A stretch of 64,000 bases of DNA from Nematostella vectensis (Eukaryota; Cnidaria; Anthozoa; Actiniaria; Edwardsiidae), in the NCBI RefSeq assembly GCF_932526225.1, contig NC_064042.1:10058540-10122539 (forward strand), read 5' to 3'. The stretch's first letter is position 1, and every line of letters starts with the position of its first letter. The position numbers were made by a program, and so were the translations under genes. A model generated the notes under the pieces. The model had not been told where the DNA came from. It searched no databases and saw only the letters and a list, made by a program, of their open reading frames with translations. Shown in pieces: positions 1 to 11,087 of the stretch.

Positions 1-745
1 AGTGCAAAAATCTCGTGTTTTCAGTTTAATTAATAATAATATTTATTTGTAAAGCGCTAAATCTATGTGGGCATTTTAAACGAAATAAAGAAACAAATAA
101 TTACATATAAAGAATATCTAGATTACATTAACCATTGTAAAATAAACGGAAAAAGTGCCTGTTTAAAAATAAGTCCTCGTATCCCTTAATGATGATGCAT
201 GGATGATTGTTTTTAAGGTGATTGTCAATAAACATGCCAAGATATTTAATAGTACTTTTGTGCTCGATATCACAGGCTGTGATGATGATACTAACTTTCT
301 TCCTAGGTGATTTAATAATAATGTAGTTAGTTTTCTTAAAGTTAATGGATAATTTATTTGCATTGCAATATTTGATTACATTTAATAGTTCAGTGTTAAT
401 GGTTAGCTCTAAATCTTTAGGATTTTTAGATGAATAGAAAATGTTTGTATCGTCTGCAAATATCCTGAATTTCAGTTTTTTTAGGAGTGTGGGAGGTCAT
501 TGATGTATAGAAGAAAAAGCAAAGGTCCAAGTGTTGACCCTTGTGGGACTCCGCAGGTAATTGGTTGAAGGTCCGATTCAGTGTTTCCTAATTTGACAAA
601 CTGTTTTCTTTCATTTAGGTAGCTTGAAAACCATTATTGTGGGGTATCCCTAATTCCATATTTGTACATTTTATCAAGTAAAATGTTATGGTTTAGGGTA
701 TCAAATGCCTTCGAGAAATCAAGGAGAATACCACTTTGAGAAACA
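1..745 (-). mobile_element. Decayed non-LTR retrotransposon (LINE) reverse transcriptase fragment
   Basis: Read on the minus strand from about 745 downward, the sequence gives reverse transcriptase motifs in the right order: LDFSKAFDTLNH (near 710-670), [13 protein letters not shown] (near 555-515), FADDTNIF (near 462-440) and YLGMFIDNHL (near 245-215). This is the Jockey/CR1/L2 type of LINE polymerase. The copy is broken by an in-frame stop just before WFSSYL and by a frameshift between INDLPHS and LKKLKFRIF. It is 5' truncated at about 745, and its 3' part lies beyond the left edge. It is a dead copy; its clade is not resolved. Confidence 0.85.
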
Positions 746-835
746 GGCCCCTGGTTAAGCAGTTATAATCACACAAAAAAACAGACTTGAAAAATAAACT
801 GATTTATTCTGTTTTGTACATGGAGCATGCTATGT

Positions 836-1874
836 TCATGTTGACGCCGCCTCGGTTGGTGTTGTCGCCGCGGGTGCCCCCGTGGGTTCCCCCGTGGGTG
901 GTGTTGTCGCCGCGGGTGCCACCGTGGGTGGTGTTGTCGCCGCGGGTGCTGCCGTGGGTGGTGTTGTCGCCGCGGGTGACCCGGTGGGTGGTGTTGTTGC
1001 CGCGGGTGTTTTTCTTTGGGCTGAAATGGACAAACTAGTTTTTGTTATCAAATGAGGCGAATTTTTCTTGTTTTTACCAATTGGGATTATTTAATAAAAT
1101 GAGATTACTTTTAAGTATTTTAAAAGAGAATTTGCTCAGTATCATAAACACAACGCGACGGTCCGCCTCAACCTGATCATAATAAAGCTTGACTTGAAAT
1201 TGAACTTGAAAAGTTGATAAATTTCAGCATCTCTGAATCGTCTTTTGCCCTGGGACTACTTTATTTATGCAATTATCAATACAGCATACACAAATCAATA
1301 TGGTAAATATAAAAATTTACTAGGGGAGGGCCCTAGTAGTTTAAATATTGTTCTGTAAATTTTGTGGAAAAAGATATCTGTATCACAGACCTCTCATGAA
1401 TCTATCAAACAAGCGGAAGGCAAGTTGGCCATCCTCGTCAGGTTTGGCCTCCTGCTGGTCCCCGATAAACTTCAGGCCCCTTCCTCTTGTGCCGTAGCAG
1501 GATGTGGTCGTCCCTTTGCCGTGCCGTCCAAACATAAGGACGACCACATCCACGCCGTGCTCCTTTTGAAGGACATCTGCCTGTGGATCATGATACAAGC
1601 AAAAATAATTACTTCTTTTGCTAAACAAATATTCTTACAGTTATTATAATACAGCGTTCGCTGGTTCGTAAGGGTGATTTATCATGGACAATTTTTATTA
1701 AAGACTTTTATCGGATTTGAGCCACTGTGGAAAAAAAGCCAAAATTCATATAGTCTCTGGTCTTGCCTGCGAAAAGAGCCAGCTGCAGTATAGCCCTCTG
1801 CCTATCTGTGTAATTGTTATTATTGGGAGTAAAGGCATAAAAATTACTTACATAATAATAATAATAATAATAAT

Positions 1875-1951
<77 letters not shown>

Positions 1952-4900
1952 TAATAATAATGATGACATATGATGATGATAATGATGAGGATGATGATGA
2001 TTACAGTGGTAATGACAAAATATAACTAGTGTACTGTCTATGGCATCCAGCCTATTTCTCGGTTTCCGTGGTATGCCCACTACGAAACGGTCAAAATATA
2101 TCTGTTTGGCATAAATGATAGATCAGAAAGAATACTAAATAACATAATTCGGCATTTGTAAAGACTTTGCAGCTAATCGACCGACCGAGTATAGCGGATA
2201 TACAGTTATGCTTAGCCAGTTTTAATGTTAATTGAAATAAGTGTATTGCAGTCGTTGCCATCATTGTATGATATATCCATTGAAATACTAAGGAAAAAGT
2301 TCAACATGGAATCAAAAGAGTTGGATTTCTTTACTACAAAGACAAACATTTCTTAACTGCAAAATCGAAAACTTTAGCGAACAACTCAAGCTAGTAATAA
2401 TAATTAAAATGGTAACATGATGACATCAGTTTCGGCAGTGCACCCTCTAATAAATATACTTCTTTTAATGTCAAAGACATTCCACTCTCTTACTCTCTTT
2501 TTTCATTGCTCCATATTCTGTTTGGTATCTTTCATTAAGGGTGGTAAAGGGGGGTATGGATGACATTTTCACGGACATAAAAATGGCTTTCCACGTTTTA
2601 CTGGCTGAAACAAACAGCGCCTAGAAAATAACTATAAGCTAGATCTGGGTTCACGTAGACTCAAAACTGCTAAATCATGTTAGATCACGTTCCACGGAGA
2701 TGGAAAATGGACGATTTCATGTTTCTCGGCAGTGTAAAACGGCCATATCTCGTTTCACGAAGACACACTTTACCACCCTGTTCATTGGCTATTCTAATGA
2801 ACATATAACGGGAGTTGTCCGGGAAATCTCCTAAAGATTGTTTTCTAAAGCTTGTTTTGTATGATTACGCAATACAGTATAATAATTAATCTTACCCTAT
2901 CGAAAAGATGTCCTCTTTGGTGGGTGATATTCCCATCCCCCCTCATTTCCTTCTTTTTTGGGGGAGGGAAAGGGGCCTTGCACGTTGTACAAACTCTTCG
3001 TGCAAGGGCATTGCTGTCATTGCAGCTATGGCATCTCTAAAATACCATAGAGAAGAAGCATACAATTAACTGAAAGTGAAGCATACAATTAACATGCTGA
3101 AAGTGAAGCATACAATTAACATGCTGAAAGTGAAGCATACAATTAACATGCTGAAAGTGAAGCATACAATTAACATGCTGAAAGTGAAGCATACAATTAA
3201 CATGCTGAAAGTGAAGCATACAATTAACATGCTGAAAGTGAAGCATACAATTAACATGCTGAAAGTGAAGCATACAATTAACATGCTGAAAGTGAAGCAT
3301 ACAATTAACATGATGAAAGTGAAGCATACAATTAACATGCTGAAAGTGAAGCATACAATTAACATGCTGAAAGGGCTTGGAATTATTTCACGTTTGTCGA
3401 GAAAACACCAGATTATACATATTCACAAATGGCAAAATTTTGGAAGACTAGCTGGAAAACCAACAAAGAAAGTGGACTTTTTAACTTTAAATCCTCTACT
3501 ATCTTTTAAGAAATGTATAAGAGAGAACGCCAAAACGATGCCTATCTGATACCATTATGCACTAGTCAATTGAAACCCCTACCCCCATGGTCCTGGGGAA
3601 GGGTGGAGGATTAGACTTGAACAAAACTGAGAAACGCTATGCCCCCACTCCATCTGGACAACACTGCAGTCAAATGATTAGTGCAGTCAAGGTCACTAGT
3701 GTTAACCACCCTTCAGTAAACCTGAGAATTTTGGTGGCAAAAGGTTTGAAATTTGGATTGGAGTCTTGTGCTTGTGCTCCTTTCCAGATCCAGTGAAAGA
3801 TGCCCCTAATTGTATTTTTCAGCATGAGACAAAGACATCTTAATGCATCCGCCTATACAAATTTTAAATTATACCTTTTTGGGAGCTCCTCTCTTTCCAG
3901 GATCTGTAAAATAAAAGTAAATATGATTTAGGACATTTTGCTACAGGGGCATCTGACAATACTGATCTCGGCTGTTACTCTTGGTCAGTATACTTTCTGA
4001 CCTTTCCCATGCAACTAGTAAAAATAGCTCCCTGATTTTTCAACTAACAAAAAAAGTGAAATAAAAAAAACACTCACCAAGCTTAGCTTGTCAAGCAAAG
4101 TGATATTGCATTGTTGTTGTCCTAACGGCCTCTAATGATAGGAAAATTATTGGTGTTAGTAACAAGAAGGGTGCATGTTATAGTTCTTATGGTAATTCGT
4201 GTGATTTTGACACCCTTCCCATTTCATAAGAAAATTTTTCCACTTGAAATAAGAAAAACATCGGGTGGTATCATAAATCATGGTTTGATATTGGACTTTT
4301 ATGGATCACTTGTACAACTGATCATTTTCCTCAACATTTTCAGTCATATTTGTGACTAATTTTTTATAGCATTTTGAAAGCCAGTTGTGTGAATAACAAT
4401 AATAATGACAATGATAAAACACAAAAAACAAAGCTTAAACAACCTTTTTCAACAACTTCGGCCATCATTAAAAATTACCCAAACATTTTTGTTACTGTAA
4501 ATTCAATAATGCAACTAAAACTTGAAAATGGAAATAATGCTTTGATAAAATAGTGGAGCGGACACAAATTTTGATATTGTGTCAAGATCAATTATGTAAG
4601 AAATGAAAAAAGTTTGAAGTGAGAAGAGAAAAACAAATAGCAAACTCTTTATAAAGGATATGGGAGAATGGGTTGGGGTGGGGACATTCTTTACACCCCT
4701 ACAACATATATTCCTCTTATACCCTTCATTAGGAATGGTTAGTGGATAATGTTCCAAGATGGCGGTAGAGGCACATAGACTGCTGTTATATTATTCACAC
4801 AAATTCATTTTGTCTCAGCTTTTAGGCAGTTTTAGGGGTGGTCCAAGGAGGTGGTACATGGACCAGGGGTTCCATGTTTTGTGGTCTCCCAGTCCTTAGT

Positions 4901-6558
4901 CTCACCTTCCATAAACGTCTCAAACATTTTCTTAACCATTTTCCCAAGTTCATGGGCAGGCTTCTCCCCCTCGTGCCCAACAAAGGCTGCACCGGCACCT
5001 TCTGTGCCATAGCACTCTACTGTTGTGCCCAGACCATGTTTTTTAAATGTCAAAATGACAATGTCATTTTGGTGTTTCTGATGCAGGACGTCTGCCTAGA
5101 ATCAAATAAATATGCAATGCTGTGAGGCCAGAGTATGAAATTTGAAACATGCTCCAAGAATGTGACTTGAGGGGACAGAACTTAAATTTAAGCTGACAGT
5201 GCAATAGTCTAAGGATACATTATTAGACTACATTTAGCTGCAACATAATAAACTGATTACATAATCTGAAGACTGCTGAGTGTGCATGTCTGCATGTATT
5301 CGCTTAATTGCTATTATTGTGTCATGCAAAATGATAACTTATTAATTATGTAATCCTTGACCATTCTTGCAGACATAAATCTTGGGCTAAAATGCGATAT
5401 GGTGGTTCTGCATACATGTGTTTATCTGCACATGGTGCACAGTGTGGTTGAGCTGGCACCTTACCCTTCTTTTGCTCACACACAGAGGTTCCAAATGCGA
5501 TATGGTGGTTCTGCATACACACCTTTATCTGCACATGGTGCACAGTGTGGTTGAGCTGGCACCTTTAAGAAAACCTATTAATTAACACTTTATTGACTGG
5601 GACTGAGGGAAACAGCAGGTTTTGTTGTCCTATTTTAACACAAAACAATGCTTTCCCAAGGTTCCAGTCAATGAAAGCTTTATTATCATAGAAAGTGTCA
5701 CAATGTGAATGCAAAATGTGAGGGAACAAAAAGCAAACTCTATGTAAACCATTTGTAAATATTGACATGAATGAATGCAAAAGTTGTGTGACTTCCGGTT
5801 TAGTTTAATTCACAGTACTTAAATTGTACTGTTGCCATCATTGTTGCCTGGGGAAACCGTCAAATTTCTTCAAGTTCAGGTGATGCACCCTCTACCAAAA
5901 TTAGATACTAGAAAACGTGAACTTTGACACTTGGTGTATAATAGATGAAAAATTTTATTGTAATTGTTAATATCACACACCCTATAATACATCATGTCTT
6001 TCTGATTGGTTGGGTTGGTTGTCCCTTTCTTTTCAATAGCATCATGGTTCGACTTGACCTTCTTCGCAAAAATGTATGAGCAGTTTTCATTTTTGCAGCT
6101 GCGACATGCAGTAGGACAATTTGTACCACATTCTGGACAGGCCTATGGTAATAAAAACAGAAATTTTAATAAAATAAATTATCATACAACTAAGAACAAA
6201 GCTCTTTTTTATCCAGGTATGCACACAGAATCAATTGGAGACAATCCGCTTCAATACAATGGCCACCATTGTGACATGTAAAGCAGATAATGCTCAGGAC
6301 AATGCCTGCTTTCCATGTTACAATAGAGGCTATCCCATCACTCTATGCGCATACCTGGAGAAAAAAAGAGCAGCAATTTTCAATCTTTAGCGTAATTAAT
6401 TTCACAAACATGATGCATAGAAGACTAGCAGTAACTATTAATACAGTATTATAAACATGATAAATTATAAAAAAGATGAGACTTTCTTATTGAGTCAAAC
6501 ACTGTATGTCATACCTTAAGCCGCGGTACTATCTTTTTGTTTGGTGTCTGTGGTTTGT
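836..6558 (-). CDS. Unrecognised multi-exon gene: zinc ribbon, duplicated ~63-aa domain, Pro/Thr-rich tail (5' end not found)
   Basis: Six minus-strand exons join with consistent phases: 6515-6558 (basic linker DKPQTPNKK..., enters in phase 1), 6059-6142 (zinc ribbon beginning ACPECGTNCPTACRSC), 4906-5095, 3875-3903 (linker DPGKRGAPKK), 1391-1580 and 836-1020 (tail and stop). The exons at 4906-5095 and 1391-1580 are each exactly 190 nt, start ADVL and end FME or FMR. They are clear paralogues, sharing the pattern D-[IV]-V-[IV]-L-x-F-x-[KR]-H-G-x-G-T-T-x-x-C-Y-G-T. Every boundary has AG and GT, including the 29-nt mini-exon. The last exon adds repeats of the type PAATTPPT and ends at a stop near 836. 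Cysteine spacing in the ribbon suggests metal binding, and the linkers are rich in K and P, which would suit a nuclear or nucleic-acid-associated protein; that is inference. I do not recognise the family. The first coding exon is not secure; a 7-nt ATG exon at 7443-7449 would fit the phase. Confidence 0.6.
855..1010. repeat. 30-bp coding minisatellite
   Basis: About five units of a 30-bp repeat (core gtgttgtcgccgcggg plus a variable gtgccaccgtgggtg half). The period is ten codons, so it stays in frame inside the last exon of the gene above, where it encodes units such as PAATTPPTVA on the minus strand. The first unit carries an extra 12-bp insert. Confidence 0.85.
1849..1965. repeat. Trinucleotide microsatellite (AAT/AAC)n
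   Basis: A run of aat units followed by roughly 25 aac units, ending in aat and atg units, then an imperfect gat-rich tract to about 2000. It lies between exons of the minus-strand gene, so it is intronic if that model holds. Open frames across it (poly-T, poly-L) are artefacts. Confidence 0.95.
2537..2780. mobile_element. MITE with ~13-bp terminal inverted repeats, TSD TTCATT
   Basis: The left end reads AAGGGTGGTAAAG and the right end CTTTACCACCCTG, flanked by the identical hexamer TTCATT at 2531-2536 and 2781-2786. The element is 244 bp with no coding capacity. It lies in an intron of the unrecognised minus-strand gene. The CAGGG-type end resembles hAT termini, but a 6-bp duplication is short for hAT, which normally gives 8 bp. 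Confidence 0.75.
3054..3375. repeat. 27-bp minisatellite, about 11 units
   Basis: Near-perfect tandem copies of a 27-bp unit containing gtgaagcatacaattaac. One unit has a single substitution (catgatg for catgctg). Because 27 is a multiple of three, reading frames stay open on both strands (VKHTINMLK on plus, MLHFQHVNC on minus). I treat those frames as by-products. It lies in an intron of the minus-strand gene. Confidence 0.95.
5386..5566. repeat. ~105-bp tandem duplication
   Basis: The stretch aatgcgatatggtggttc through gttgagctggcacctt occurs twice in direct orientation, beginning near 5391 and 5495. On the minus strand both copies give a Cys-containing peptide starting VPAQPHCAPCADK, the upstream one preceded by a good acceptor (ttcttaaag). 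The phases do not join with the neighbouring exons, so I do not call it an exon. Confidence 0.7.
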
Positions 6559-7079
6559 CTTTTAATAAAAAAGTAATAAAATGTGTTACAATATATTAAA
6601 GTTTTTTTTTTGCATGGCCTGTAAAGTTTGCATGGCCTGTAAAGTAAGCATAACATTACCATAAACAGAATTTCATAACATATCACTAAAAAAATCTATA
6701 TTTTTATATATTCTGTGTAAATTATTGCTGGCAATGTAATCTCTTAGTAAAAATGAGGATAATTATATTTAATATCGAGTTCGTGGGGTCCCGCATAGAG
6801 GAGGAGCTTGAGGGTATCTTTAAATGGATATCTAATAGCATCTGATTAGAAAGTATCTGATAATATCACAATATCCGGGAGTCCTGCATAAGGATGGATG
6901 AAGTATCTAAATAGATGTCTAATATCACTCCTGCAATTTATCCTGAATTATAAAATAGCGCTGATAGAAAGCATGGTATTCGGAATATATATTTGGTTTA
7001 TAATAACATATTAGTACATTTGGTACGCATATTTAAGCCAACTTGGCTATAACAGTTTAGCAGCCGAAGATAATGTAAC

Positions 7080-9993
7080 AGGGATGGTTTAGACGTGCAA
7101 ACAACTTTGACTTGGGAACCTTTCTTCTTGAACTAAAGCAGCTGTATGGGGACCATGGACGAGAGTATTATCGCATGGTAGCTAATATATGCTCCATTGC
7201 TTTTGTAAGCTTATTTCAGAAATATTTCGGATCACGTTGAACGATCGAAGCATTCCACACGTGATAGATCATCGTACTTATCGATCAGGATTTCTTTATA
7301 CTTTTCCCGCATTTGAACTACGAAATCGAAGTTTGTCAAAACGAGAGATCAAATATTTGAATAAAAATTTCACGCTCAATGAACAATTGACAAAACAAAT
7401 CGTTTTAAGCCAAGTATTTCAAAAGGTATCGACCTCGCTTACCAGTCATCCTCGCTTGCTTCAATGCTTGCAATTGAATGCTTGAGTAGTCAACCATGTG
7501 ATCAACAACACCTTAGCATCCGCGCCTTGCGCATGACAATGAATTAATGACTATCATTAATTCAGTGGTCAAATAACATTTAAGGATAATCGTTAATTCA
7601 TTCTCGAGACCATGTTGTCATGGTAGTCGCATTTGGTACACAAATTGTCTCGGCCAAATTAGAATGCACTGGGTACGAATCACGTGACAATCACAACTTC
7701 CATGTGCTATCTTTACATGGTGTCGTCGAGGTGTCGTCTTTATACGAGATGGAAGACATGAATTTAACTTCAAACACGCTCAAATCTCTTACAAATCCAC
7801 TCACCATTCGCGGTATAGCCACACTAAAAGATGTCGAGCGTTTTTCGAAAGGGCATTTTGAGAGATACCGCGAATTTATCGAGAAATTTATCGTGAAATT
7901 TATCGAGAAATATCTATCAAACAAGCTACCAATCTTATCAAAAGCGAACTCTATACTAACTGATTCTACAGGATCTGAAACTACAAAGGACTTCTCTAAG
8001 GAATGCGAACAGAATTCTACTGAGGAAAAACCGACGATTGCAACTATTTTATTTAGCAGAGAGGATAAAAGACTCATCATAGCTTGCCATGTGACTATCA
8101 AAGTGAGGAGAGCTTGACAAAGACTATCAATTCTTTCTTAATGCTAAGTACATTGCTTCTGTTATTGTTTTTCATTCAAGGAAATATTTTTTGCTTTACC
8201 CTTTTGATAGTATTGATATTAACTTTATTAGGGTTCAATACAGTCCAATTCTTCGATAACTACACTCAAACTATTGTCACTTCATCGTTTAGTGATTGTG
8301 ATATCTTAGATAAAACTATTTGTATGACTGTTTATGGTGTATACAATGATGCAGAAGTTACAATAAACATTACACGTACTACAAGATCTGTACAGGACCC
8401 GAAACGATCCCAGGACCCGAAATGATCCCCAAAAGTACCCCAACTGATCCCGGGACCCGAAACGATCCCCAAGAGTCCCCGAAATGAACCCCAAGGAATT
8501 GCAGTAATGGACAAACAAAAGGAATGTGGAAGGATTGGCTTTCAGTTTTAAAAACATATGAAACATTTAAGCGTCATTTTTGTCACTATCCAGAAATTTG
8601 AATTAACTAAAACCATAGTATTAAGATTTTTATATACGACTGCGCGGGAAATACAGCTTTCGACAGCTTGGTTGAGTCAACAATTGGGGTCAAATAAAAA
8701 TTCCCGTGATGGTAATTTGAAGAACCAGGCATGAATAAATAATTCATACATAACAAGCCATAAACGAATGTCTCCAAAGATTAGACATGCCTCTGCTTTC
8801 CCGTAGGAAAATGTTTGTTTGTGTTCGGTGAATGAAAGACCTATCATAAAGAGAGATAGAGAGAAATCATGTAGTGGTGTACGCACTACTACATAATGAA
8901 ATTCAAAACTCACATATTGCTTTCAACAAAAGCCACATCTCTTAATATTTTGCAACGGTAGTAAAAGGGTTGTTCGTGTGCATTACTCAGTGTGCTTTTG
9001 TAATTCCATCTTCTCGGCCAAACCGGCTGTCGGTAAATATTCGCTCGTGTGAACATGGATTTCGTGGTGAAAAACACGTTTGGTTGTCAAATGAATATAG
9101 ATTTTTAGGGTGATGTTTACCGGAAACGAGATTTATAGTGTCAGAGTCATGTGTTGGAACTGCAAATGTTTCGAAGGTCAAAAGTTTGGTTGTTCTGAGC
9201 AAGGCTGTGCTTTGGCTGTGCTATGTTTATGTTGTACTCCTTTCAGTAGCAATTAAAAGTTGTGTATTTGTTTAGGACTCTGTTTATGGGTTTACCGCCG
9301 GGGCAATGTAATAAATAGAAGTATTGTATTGGAATTTAAGTTTTTTAAGTCATGTTATTTAGAAATAGATTGGCTGTCAACCCTAAATTATGCTTTAAGA
9401 ATTGGAAGTGCTTCTTCTGCTTTCCCTTTGTCCATTACTGCATTTCCGTGGGGTTGATTTCGGGGACTCCTCGGTCCGTTTCGGGTCCCGGGATCAGTTG
9501 GGGTACTTTTGGGGATCATTTCGGGTCCTGGGATCGTTTCGGGTCCTGGGATCATTTCGGGTCCTGTACAGATCTCGTTATTCAAGGTTTGTTTATTATA
9601 ATTATCGACATGTACGTTGTAGTCGTAGTCGTGAGCCCAGTAGGATACCAAAACGATTTCTAAGACGCTTACATAACAAAAGTAGAAAGCTAAGATGGGT
9701 TGTTTATCATCGAATCTGTCGCAATATTCCCAGATCTTCTAATTTGCATAACTATATCAACTTCGGAAGGCTGAGAAGAAGGTACTTTGATTCAAAATTA
9801 AAGAGGATTGATACACGAACCAAATAATATACAACTTGTTGATCCTAGTAAGACAATACGAGCACCATATAGCCAAGGTAATGCTGTCATGTTTGGACAA
9901 AATGCAGGACAACAATGTGTTGCTATGAGTTTGTGTTCTTTGATTTATAATAATTATAAAACAAAAATGAATTATTTTCTCAAAGCTGCTTGA
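7080..9993 (+). pseudogene. Broken ORF cluster of mobile-element or virus-like character, interrupted by a DNA element
   Basis: Consecutive plus-strand open segments: about 7083-7241 (contains FDLGTFLLELKQLYGDHG), 7189-7485, 7620-8117 (165 aa from an ATG, charged C-terminal half), 8084-8389 (two hydrophobic stretches), then after the inserted element 9576-9827 (very basic, RRLHNKSRKLRW) and about 9808-9993 (SQGNAVMFGQNAGQQCVAMSL). The last has the QG...GxQC pattern that I associate, from memory, with cysteine-peptidase-like regions of large eukaryotic mobile elements. Adjacent segments overlap in different frames, as expected of frameshift decay. Removing the inserted element and one target copy rejoins frames 8084 and 9576 exactly. 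I cannot name the family. Confidence 0.45.
8390..9569. mobile_element. 1,180-bp inverted-repeat element, TSD AGATCT
   Basis: Terminal inverted repeats of about 150 bp start GTACAGGACCCGAAA at 8390 and end with its complement at 9569. They contain repeated blocks of the form GGACCCGAAACGATCCC. The palindromic hexamer AGATCT flanks both sides (8384-8389 and 9570-9575). The interior (about 8540-9400) shows no convincing ORF, so it is non-autonomous. It sits inside an older ORF cluster, so it is the younger insertion. Confidence 0.8.
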
Positions 9994-10609
9994 TCTGCAC
10001 TACATCATTTTCGACATAAAATCACCCATGAAAACCCCGAGTTCACGCAGTTATGCGTCTAGTTATTATTACAATGACAACGAAGCTGCTTGTTTGCCAA
10101 ACAGTAACTCAGACAAATAAACTTAGATATTAAAAAATGTTTCCTTTACGAGCGAAAGGTTTCGATAACTGTGATATATGAGCAGGCTTTAAAATGTTAC
10201 GAAATTAACAGTTCAACTTACGAACAGTTTGTTGAAGGAGCCGGATTTCACTTGAAAAGGGGATGAAAACAAAACAATGAGGATATATCCATTTCAATGA
10301 CCCCGAATTCTAGTCAAAACAATTGAACAAGCGATCTTTTTTTAGGTGTAACAACACACATAGCTCACTGGGTTTAAGATGCATTTCTCGAGATTTGAGT
10401 TTTCATAAAAATAGCATAAATTGTCTCTTGGAGAAAGGGGTGTGTAGGGAGGTGTAATCTATACAATAAAATCCTTTTTAATTTTGCGGTCTCAAGCATA
10501 CAATGGGATTGCAGCCGAGTTACTCGGATTTTTACTGTCTTTGAGCCACCTGACGTATCAAATTTAATATCTAAGCATTGAAAGAAATCGATAAGTCATT
10601 ATGACTCAC
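9994..10609. other. No feature recognised
   Basis: About 600 bp of AT-rich sequence downstream of the first exon of the truncated CRD gene. I searched the minus strand here for a second CRD exon or a membrane-span exon and saw none. Confidence 0.5.
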
Positions 10610-11087
10610 CTTTTGTGCTGGCGTTGTAGTGATAGTGAAATCCTTGCGGTTCAAAACACTTTCCCGAATCCGCGGTCGCATTAGGGAGTAGCGTGCAAGA
10701 GCTGGCGTAATACTCTAAATAAAAGAAATCTATATCTCCAACGCATCTCTTGAGAAACTCAGAGCATACCCGTCTACAGGGAAGAAATGGCTCAGAGTCC
10801 TGAGGACGGCAATAAGGTGCGAACATCGAGCAGAGCACAGACTCGCCCATGGCAGCAACGGAGCAATTCTCCATGCGTCGCATAAAATAATTGATGAAGT
10901 ATTTGACAAAGGACTTGGCGCGTCCTGAGAGGTCGATGTTTGGGGGGATAGGGAAGGTTGTGTTGTACCCCGAGGACATACAGCCCTCGAAGATGGTATC
11001 CTCCATTGGACGGCACGTCTGGGTTGCCTCGATAGCGTGGAAGCAGCAGATTGTCACAAGGGCGAAGAGAATTGAGCGGGAGTCCAT
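10610..11087 (-). CDS. Frizzled-type CRD secreted/membrane protein, first exon only (partial)
   Basis: An ATG at 11087 opens 159 codons plus one base, ending at AAAAG|GTGAGT. Residues 1-20 (MDSRSILFALVTICCFHAIEA) form a signal peptide. They are followed by a Frizzled-like cysteine-rich domain with the signatures CRPMEDTIFEGC, YNTTFPIPPNIDL, APYCRP and FLPCRRVCSEFLKRC. It is closely similar to the first exon of the adjacent gene at 15397-15877, with the same length and the same phase-1 ending, so the two are tandem duplicates. CRDs bind Wnt lipids or other ligands outside the cell; the ligand here is unknown. No second exon was found downstream. It may be a truncated or diverged copy, or its other exons may lie past the transposon-filled region. 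Confidence 0.8.

Noticed and set aside
1844-2080. Poly-Leu and poly-Thr ORFs
   Set aside because: Produced by the trinucleotide microsatellite.
3054-3375. Regular repeats resembling a CRISPR array
   Set aside because: The units are contiguous with no spacers, and the context is eukaryotic. The same holds for 32267-33133.
6200-6352. Cys/His-rich minus-strand frame (ICFTCHNGGHC...) as a further zinc-finger exon
   Set aside because: No acceptor gives a phase compatible with the neighbouring exons, and all frames hit stops before a good donor. It may be a decayed exon.
6515-11087. Joining the truncated CRD exon (10610-11087) to the zinc-ribbon gene, since both use phase 1
   Set aside because: A secreted CRD joined to a lysine-rich zinc-ribbon protein makes little sense, and a block of transposon sequence separates them. 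Phase agreement alone is a one-in-three chance.
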